Source of the DNA: Pseudomonadota bacterium
GTDB lineage: Bacteria > Pseudomonadota > Gammaproteobacteria > Burkholderiales > Gallionellaceae
Length of the DNA: 10,947 nucleotides
NCBI GenBank assembly: GCA_021783855.1
Contig: JAJXTL010000099.1
Span: 1 to 10,947, forward strand
Reading direction: 5' to 3'
Below are positions 6,023 through 10,947 of this stretch, in pieces. The translations under genes were made by a program, and so were the position numbers. The notes under the pieces are model-generated. The model had not been told where the DNA came from. It saw nothing but the letters and a program-made list of their open reading frames with translations, and did no database searches. How positions within the stretch are numbered: the first letter of the stretch is position 1; each line of letters opens with the position of its first letter.

Positions 6023-7552
6023 ATGGGCTTCTGGCATACAGCGATACAGTATTTCTGGCGTGAGGAAGCGGTTTTTGTGTTCCTGCTGGTGCTTGGCCTG
6101 TCATTTTTGCTGGCCTCTCTTCTCAGGGAAGACCGCAAAAGCGTCGTCAATACGCTGGTTTTCTTTCTTACCTGCAATGTGCTGGCGTTTATCAGCGGAC
6201 TGCTATACGCCTTGCAATTTACCTTTGCCGCATCGGTCTCTCATGAAGCCGCGGTGATCGGGGCAGGCATTGCGGCAATTCGTCTGTCAGGCCTGTTGCT
6301 GTTTCGCATCGTGTTGCCCTTGATCCGTTTGCAACCGCCGCGCATCACCGAAGATATTTTTGTCATCATCGCTTACATCACCTGGGGGCTGGTGCGGCTG
6401 CGTTATGCCGGACTGGATCTTTCCAGCATCGTGGCGACCTCGGCAATGATTACGGCGGTGATTGCATTCGCCATGCAGGATACACTGGGCAATATTCTGG
6501 GTGGGCTGGCCCTGCAGCTGGATAATTCCGTTGATATTGGCGACTGGATCAGTCTGGATGAGGTGGTCGGGCGCGTGGTGGATATACGCTGGCGCTCAAC
6601 CCTGGTCGAGACGCGCAACTGGGAGACGGTGGTGTTCCCCAACAGCCAGCTGATGAAAAACAGATTTCTGGTCTTGGGTCGTCGCACCGGCCAGCCTGTG
6701 CAGCTGCGACGCTGGATATGGTTCGATGTCAGCCTGAATACCACGCCGAGGCAAGTGATCACGGCGGTAGAGGATACTATCCTGCTTGCCGATATTAATA
6801 ATGTCGCCAAGTTGCCCGCGCCCAATTGCGTGCTGATGGAAATTGACAAGGGTGTGTCGCGCTATGCCTTGCGCTACTGGCTGACTGACTTGGCACAGGA
6901 TGATCCGACCGATGCGACGGTACGCTGGCATGTTTATACCGCGCTCGAACGCGCCGGCATCCGTCTGGAAGTCGAAAAGAAAAATGTTCACTACGTCAAG
7001 GAAAACGAGAAATACGAAGGCGTAGTGCATCAGCGTGAATCGCAGCAACGCGTCAAGACGCTCAAGCGCGTTGAACTGTTTGCACAAATGACCGATGATG
7101 AGCTGCGTTCACTGGCCGAGCGGCTCAAGTATGCGCAGTTTGCCAAGGGCAATATCATTTCCAAGCAGGGGGCGATTGCGCACTGGCTGTATATCATCAT
7201 CAACGGTGAGGCGGAAGTCTACCTGGAAACGCCGGAAGGTGAGCGGCGCAGCGTGAACGTGCTCTCCAAAGGCAGTTTTTTCGGCGAGATGGGCATGATG
7301 ACCGGTGCGCCGCGCTCGGCTTCGGTGGTCGCCACAACCGATGTGGAATGCTACCGTCTCGACAAGGAAGCGTTTGCCGGGATCATGCAGGCCCGACCCG
7401 GTCTTGCCGAAGAAATCACGCATATTCTGGTGGAACGGCGCGCACAACTGGACAGTGTGCTGCACCACCTGAACGTCCAAACCAGCCAACAGGAAAAGAG
7501 CACACAACACAATGAGCTGCTGGTGAGCGTTAAACGATTCTTCGGTTTGTAG
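6023..7552 (+). CDS. MscS-family mechanosensitive channel with C-terminal cyclic-nucleotide-binding domain
   Basis: 509 residues, inner membrane. Hydrophobic segments lie at about 16-34, 41-62, 77-101, 109-125 and 134-150. The last is the pore-lining MscS helix, running into AFAMQDTLGNILGGLALQLD (about 148-167) and the beta domain (DIGDWISLDEVVGRVVDIRWRST, NWETVVFPNSQL). After the MscS core (to about residue 330) comes a linker and a CAP-like cNMP-binding domain at about 350-480 (LFAQMTDDELRSLAERLKY...). Its phosphate-binding cassette is FGEMGMMTGAPRSASVVA, with Gly421, Glu422 and Arg431 all present, so ligand binding looks intact. The architecture is that of bacterial cyclic-nucleotide-gated (bCNG) MscS relatives, which generally respond poorly to tension and may instead be ligand-gated. 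GGAG at 6014-6017 fits ATG 6023. No cyclase gene is nearby; the ligand (cAMP, cGMP or other) is unknown. Confidence 0.9.
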   Translation: MGFWHTAIQYFWREEAVFVFLLVLGLSFLLASLLREDRKSVVNTLVFFLTCNVLAFISGLLYALQFTFAASVSHEAAVIGAGIAAIRLSGLLLFRIVLPLIRLQPPRITEDIFVIIAYITWGLVRLRYAGLDLSSIVATSAMITAVIAFAMQDTLGNILGGLALQLDNSVDIGDWISLDEVVGRVVDIRWRSTLVETRNWETVVFPNSQLMKNRFLVLGRRTGQPVQLRRWIWFDVSLNTTPRQVITAVEDTILLADINNVAKLPAPNCVLMEIDKGVSRYALRYWLTDLAQDDPTDATVRWHVYTALERAGIRLEVEKKNVHYVKENEKYEGVVHQRESQQRVKTLKRVELFAQMTDDELRSLAERLKYAQFAKGNIISKQGAIAHWLYIIINGEAEVYLETPEGERRSVNVLSKGSFFGEMGMMTGAPRSASVVATTDVECYRLDKEAFAGIMQARPGLAEEITHILVERRAQLDSVLHHLNVQTSQQEKSTQHNELLVSVKRFFGL

Positions 7553-7614
7553 TATCATCGCGCCGCAATCGACGGGGCAACCCCCCAACGAGTTTATTAA
7601 ATAGCCTTTAGCAC

Positions 7615-7680
7615 GTAGCGAATAGCCTGCAGCCAACCTTTGTGCTTGCAGCTAACCGCTGCTGGCTACTCGCTGCAAGC
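7615..7680 (+). promoter_or_regulatory. Structured leader of accA with two competing stems
   Basis: Stem A: 7615-7633 pairs with 7658-7676 over 19 positions (16 Watson-Crick pairs, one G-T wobble, two mismatches). Stem B: GCTTGCAGC (7644-7652) pairs perfectly with GCTGCAAGC (7672-7680). The stems share 7672-7676, so they exclude each other. Stem B ends two bases before the GGGG ribosome site (7682-7685), stem A six bases before it. This could be a translational switch, or a dispersed repeat element that landed in the leader; the sequence alone cannot decide. Confidence 0.45.
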
Positions 7681-7691
7681 TGGGGTTAAAT

Positions 7692-8663
7692 ATGAAAGTT
7701 ACATTTTTGGATTTTGAAGGCCCCATTGCGGATCTGGAAGACAAGATCGAGCAACTGCGCGGCATGCACGATGATACGGCAGCACTCGATATTGCGGATG
7801 AGATCGCGCAGTTGTCGAAAAAAAGCGAGGCGCTGACCAAGGATATTTATGCCAAACTCACGCCCTGGCAGATTTCCAAGGTATCGCGGCATCCTCAACG
7901 ACCCTATACGCTTGATTATATTGAGCATTTATTCACGGACTTCGAAGAGTTGCACGGCGACCGCAGCTTTGCCGATGATAAGGCCATAGTCGGCGGGCTT
8001 GCGCGTTTCAATGGTCAGAGCGTGATGGTTATCGGTCACCAGAAGGGGCGCGATACCAGGGAGAAAATCCTGCGCAATTTCGGCATGCCGCGCCCCGAAG
8101 GATACCGCAAGGCCATGCGTCTGATGCGGCTGGCCGAAAAATTCGGCATTCCCATCATGACTTTTGTCGACACGCCCGGAGCCTATCCCGGTGTGGGGGC
8201 GGAGGAGCGCGGCCAGTCCGAGGCGATCGGGCGCAACCTGTATGAGATGAGCGAATTGCGCGTGCCGGTCATCTGCACCATCATCGGTGAGGGCGGTTCC
8301 GGCGGCGCGCTGGCGATTGCGGTCGGTGACGCCATGCTGATGCTGCAATACAGCACCTATTCGGTGATTTCGCCGGAAGGATGCGCGTCGATTCTGTGGA
8401 AGAGCGCCGACAAAGCGGAGGATGCGGCGGAGACGCTGGGCATCACGGCGACCCGCCTGAAGTCGCTGGGCATTGTGGACAAGATCATCCATGAGCCGCT
8501 GGGCGGCGCGCACCGGGATTGTCAGGCCACCATGCAGAGCGTGAAAAAGGCTTTGCAGGACGCGCTGAAAACTGCACAGGATAAATCAACCAACGATCTG
8601 TTGCGTGACCGCTTCAATCGCCTGATGAGTTATGGCAAGTTCAAGGAAGTCGAACTCGGCTGA
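7692..8663 (+). CDS. accA: Acetyl-CoA carboxylase carboxyltransferase subunit alpha
   Basis: With AccD it forms the carboxyltransferase that moves CO2 from biotinyl-AccB to acetyl-CoA, giving malonyl-CoA, the first committed step of fatty acid synthesis (cytoplasm). It has 323 residues, against about 319 in E. coli. The N-terminus ([18 protein letters not shown]), [12 protein letters not shown] from residue 115, [36 protein letters not shown], the oxyanion-hole loop [10 protein letters not shown] from residue 199, and [17 protein letters not shown] are all intact. The start ATG 7692 has GGGG at 7682-7685 and the expected family N-terminus. Its 3' end overlaps tilS by 32 bases. The structured leader may influence its expression. 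Confidence 0.97.
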   Translation: MKVTFLDFEGPIADLEDKIEQLRGMHDDTAALDIADEIAQLSKKSEALTKDIYAKLTPWQISKVSRHPQRPYTLDYIEHLFTDFEELHGDRSFADDKAIVGGLARFNGQSVMVIGHQKGRDTREKILRNFGMPRPEGYRKAMRLMRLAEKFGIPIMTFVDTPGAYPGVGAEERGQSEAIGRNLYEMSELRVPVICTIIGEGGSGGALAIAVGDAMLMLQYSTYSVISPEGCASILWKSADKAEDAAETLGITATRLKSLGIVDKIIHEPLGGAHRDCQATMQSVKKALQDALKTAQDKSTNDLLRDRFNRLMSYGKFKEVELG

Positions 8664-10008
8664 TCTGGCGCAGCGCATCGAGGCCGGTTTGCCGCCCGCA
8701 GGCAGCGCTGTCATGGTGGGCTTGAGCGGCGGGGTGGACTCGGTTGTGCTGTTGCATCTGCTCTGCCAGTTTGCGCCGCGCTTTTCATGGCGGCTCACCG
8801 CAACGCACGTTCATCACGGCATCAGTCCGAATGCCGATGGCTGGGCGGATTTTTGCTCAGTTCTTTGTGCGCGTTTGTGCCTTCCATTGCATATCGAACG
8901 GGTGGATATCGCTCCGCTGCGTGCGCACGGACTGGAGGCGGCCGCTCGTCGTCTCCGTCATGCGGCATTTGCCAATCAGCCATGCGATTATGTGGCCCTG
9001 GCGCATCACGCAGACGATCAGGTGGAAACCCTGTTTTTGCAACTGTTGCGCGGCGCGGGCGTGCGCGGCGCGAGTTCGATGCCATTTATTAAACGTGTCG
9101 CCCAACCTTCTCCCTTGAAGAGAGAGGGCGATGCGCCCCGTTGTCCTGTTTTGCTGCGTCCCCTGCTGTCTTTTACGCGCCAGGAAATTCTGGATTATGC
9201 CGCCCTGCATGATCTTGAGTGGATAGAAGACGAGAGCAATGCGGATGAGGGTTACCCGCGCAACTTTCTGCGGCACCGATTGCTGCCCCTGTTGAGTGAA
9301 AAATTCCCCGCCTATCGCGAAACGCTGACGCGCAGCACGCGACATTTCGCCGAGGCTGCCGAGTTGCTGGATGATCTGGCGCGGCTGGATGCCGTGCAAG
9401 CCATGTCGGCTGACACGCTGTCTGTTGCTGCTTTGCAGACCTTGAGCCTGCCGCGCGCCAAAAATCTGCTGCGCTACTATCTGCATCAACTCGGCGCGCC
9501 TATGCCGCAAGTCGTGCAACTGGACGACATGCTGCATCAACTGTGTGGTGCACGGGAGGATGCAGTTGTCTGCATCAGTTTTGGCGGCTGGCAGGTGCGC
9601 CGTTATCAGGGCAGGGTATATGCGTCACGCGCCTTGGGTGATTTTAACAGGAGTCTTGTCTTGCCGTGGTGCGGCGAAGACAGGCTGGGCTGGCCGGCGA
9701 CAAATTCATGCGTCGCGTTTGAGCACAGGACGGGGCAGGGCATCAGTCTGGCTAAATTGCAGCGCGCCCCTGTTACGCTGCGTCTGCGTCAGGGCGGGGA
9801 GTCGCTGCGGCCATCGTCAAATGCTGCAACCCGTACGCTGAAAAACCTGTTGCAGGAGCAGCGCATCCCGCCCTGGCAGCGTGACCGTTTGCCGCTGCTT
9901 TATTGCGGTGAGGAACTGGTTTGCATGCCGGGCGTTGCGATTGCGGCGGAGTACCAGGCTTCGGAAAATGAGGCGGGTATCGGGGTGCATCCGGCGGAGC
10001 TGTCTTGA
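8632..10008 (+). CDS. tilS: tRNA(Ile)-lysidine synthetase
   Basis: Converts C34 of the CAU-anticodon tRNA-Ile to lysidine with ATP and lysine, so that it reads AUA; essential in most bacteria. The PP-loop ATPase motif SGGVDS is at 32-37, HHADDQVET starts at 125, [15 protein letters not shown] follows, then [17 protein letters not shown], the middle domain, and the C-terminal tRNA-acceptor domain ([41 protein letters not shown] across about 382-422). It has 458 residues, about 26 more than E. coli TilS. Part of the excess is an insertion at about 156-172 ([17 protein letters not shown]) encoded by a palindromic repeat. Start 8632 lies inside accA with a weak ribosome site; no later start precedes the ATP motif sensibly, so translational coupling to accA is likely. 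accA and tilS are also near neighbours in E. coli. Confidence 0.95.
   Translation: MASSRKSNSADLAQRIEAGLPPAGSAVMVGLSGGVDSVVLLHLLCQFAPRFSWRLTATHVHHGISPNADGWADFCSVLCARLCLPLHIERVDIAPLRAHGLEAAARRLRHAAFANQPCDYVALAHHADDQVETLFLQLLRGAGVRGASSMPFIKRVAQPSPLKREGDAPRCPVLLRPLLSFTRQEILDYAALHDLEWIEDESNADEGYPRNFLRHRLLPLLSEKFPAYRETLTRSTRHFAEAAELLDDLARLDAVQAMSADTLSVAALQTLSLPRAKNLLRYYLHQLGAPMPQVVQLDDMLHQLCGAREDAVVCISFGGWQVRRYQGRVYASRALGDFNRSLVLPWCGEDRLGWPATNSCVAFEHRTGQGISLAKLQRAPVTLRLRQGGESLRPSSNAATRTLKNLLQEQRIPPWQRDRLPLLYCGEELVCMPGVAIAAEYQASENEAGIGVHPAELS
9104..9129 (+). repeat. Palindromic element inserted in frame in tilS
   Basis: The core TCTCCCTTGAAGAGAGAGGG is a near match to the widespread proteobacterial dispersed hairpin CCCTCTCCCTTGAAGGGAGAGGG. 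It sits exactly where TilS homologues go directly from the MPF block to the LLRPLL block, so it looks like an in-frame insertion. It contributes QPSPLKREG to the protein. Confidence 0.6.
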
Positions 10009-10037
10009 AGCCCGGGCCGTGGCAGTCAGCTATGCTG
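10009..10037. other. Short convergent gap between tilS and the Sel1 gene
   Basis: 29 bases separate the stop codons of two convergent genes. I see no clear bidirectional terminator hairpin with T-runs here, so transcripts may run into each other. Confidence 0.5.
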
Positions 10038-10947
10038 TCAGGTGTCGCCTTGTTTTTTTGACCATTCGATCTTTTTCAGTTTGATGAGGGGTTTGCCGGG
10101 TATCCCGGTTCCAGGTTCCTGAGCCTCATGCATCAGCGGATACTTCAGTTCTTCATCGGTCAGTTCGGTTTTTGCCGGATATTTTTTGTTGCTGACCACC
10201 CCGATCTTGCCTGTCACCTGGGTCTTGTTCCGTTCATTTACCGCGCCTGCATCGACACGGGTTTGCTGTTCTTGGACAGGATTGATTTTTTTGACCGGAG
10301 AGGGAGCGTCGCGCATGACTATATCTGTCTGTGCTTTGGCTGGTTGTTTGACTTCGGTAACGCTGGTTTTTACGATTTTGGCGTGTCTTGTTTCCGCCGC
10401 TATTTCCCTTTTGCGTCGCGCAGTTTCGGCATTGATTTCGGCCCGGCGTCGCGCCATTTCGACTTCGAGTTCGCTTTTGCGTTGTGCCGCTGCGCTATTG
10501 CGTGCGGATCTGGCTTGCTGCGCTGCTTTTTTTCTGGCCGATTTTTCCGCTATATCCGCCAGCTTTTTAGCCTGAATTTGCGCATCGAGTGCGGCCTTTT
10601 CTGCGGCTTGCTGTCTGGCCTGTTCGGCGGCGACCTGCTCTGCCTTAACGCGTGCGGCCTCCGTCAGCGCGGCTTCGGCGGCCTTGATACGTGCAGCTTC
10701 GATGCGAGCCTGCTGTTGCTGTTCGGCCAGTTTCCGACTCGCGATACCCTTTTCAATCTCGTCACGCCGAGCCAGATAGGCAAGGCGAGTGCTCTCGTCG
10801 TTTGCATAGCTCGCTGCGCCGGCAAGCCACTTGGACGCTGCAACGCTGTCCTGTGCGACACCCAGCCCGTTCTCATAACAGTCACTCAGCTTGGCATGCG
10901 CTGCGGCGTTTCCCTGAGCGGCGGCCAGACGGTACCACTTGATGGCC
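10038..10947 (-). CDS. Sel1-repeat protein with long charged helix, 5' end outside window
   Basis: The minus-strand frame is open from the window edge (first full codon 10946-10944) to a TGA at 10040-10038, giving 302 visible residues. The ATG at 10457 is only an internal Met. The first ~50 visible residues form a Sel1-like repeat: AIKWYRLAAAQGNAAAHAKL, then YENGLGVAQDSVAASKWLAGAA, matching the WYxxAAxQGxAxAxxxL...YxxGxGVxxDxxxAxxW pattern. Residues from about 65 to 205 are Ala/Glu/Gln/Lys/Arg-rich with almost no Pro or Gly, predicting a long helix or coiled coil (repeated words such as EAARIKAAEAALTEAARVKAEQ split across the region). The last ~95 residues are polar, rich in Lys, Pro and Thr, and probably extended. 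Sel1 repeats are protein-interaction scaffolds. Start, signal peptide and partner are not visible, so the role is unknown. It converges on tilS. Confidence 0.85.
   Translation of the reverse strand, partial: AIKWYRLAAAQGNAAAHAKLSDCYENGLGVAQDSVAASKWLAGAASYANDESTRLAYLARRDEIEKGIASRKLAEQQQQARIEAARIKAAEAALTEAARVKAEQVAAEQARQQAAEKAALDAQIQAKKLADIAEKSARKKAAQQARSARNSAAAQRKSELEVEMARRRAEINAETARRKREIAAETRHAKIVKTSVTEVKQPAKAQTDIVMRDAPSPVKKINPVQEQQTRVDAGAVNERNKTQVTGKIGVVSNKKYPAKTELTDEELKYPLMHEAQEPGTGIPGKPLIKLKKIEWSKKQGDT

Noticed and set aside
7553..7691. tRNA or known riboswitch before accA
   Set aside because: The stems do not fold into a cloverleaf, and I recognise no conserved riboswitch core; only competing hairpins can be supported.
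10038..10457. Separate 139-residue minus-strand gene starting at ATG 10457
   Set aside because: The same frame is open without a stop to the window edge and encodes a Sel1 repeat and helix, so the ATG is an internal Met of a longer gene.
10186..10575. Plus-strand open frame with hydrophobic translation, looking like a membrane protein
   Set aside because: It is the complement of the Ala/Lys/Glu-rich helix region; the hydrophobic look is the reverse reading of charged codons.

Overview
The window is about 11 kb of ordinary-looking chromosomal DNA from a Gram-negative proteobacterium. The gene set and protein style suggest a betaproteobacterium, perhaps from the Nitrosomonadales/Gallionellaceae group. 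This placement is inference from protein character (an RpfE-type protein, an accA-tilS pair, a short-form gnd joined to zwf) and not from a marker gene. All complete genes lie on the + strand; one partial gene enters from the right on the - strand.

Left part (1-4189) is a carbohydrate-catabolism cluster: the C-terminal two-thirds of glycogen phosphorylase (glgP), a short-form 6-phosphogluconate dehydrogenase (gnd) and glucose-6-phosphate dehydrogenase (zwf). gnd and zwf overlap by 14 bases. Together they would turn stored glycogen into glucose phosphate and feed it into the oxidative pentose phosphate pathway. The usual 2'-phosphate-binding Arg of each dehydrogenase appears to be replaced, which hints at NAD rather than NADP use.

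Middle part (4190-7552) holds a small DUF2934 protein, an RpfE-type conserved protein of unknown function, and a mechanosensitive channel fused to a cyclic-nucleotide-binding domain. This part is unusually rich in repeats. There are nested inverted repeats after zwf, a composite dispersed repeat present twice (each copy ending just upstream of a gene), and palindromic CCCTC/GAGGG elements. One element lies inside the RpfE-type gene and a copy of the composite repeat supplies that gene's 3' end.

Right part (7553-10947) has a structured leader, then accA (fatty acid synthesis) overlapping tilS (tRNA-Ile lysidine synthetase). tilS carries another palindromic element as an in-frame insertion. Convergent to tilS is the 3' part of a Sel1-repeat protein with a long charged helix; its frame stays open to the window edge.

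I saw no tRNA, rRNA, CRISPR array, insertion sequence or prophage gene, and no obviously new multi-gene system. The most unusual material is the repeat-derived sequence and how it has entered coding regions, plus two regions with mutually exclusive RNA stems (after zwf and before accA).
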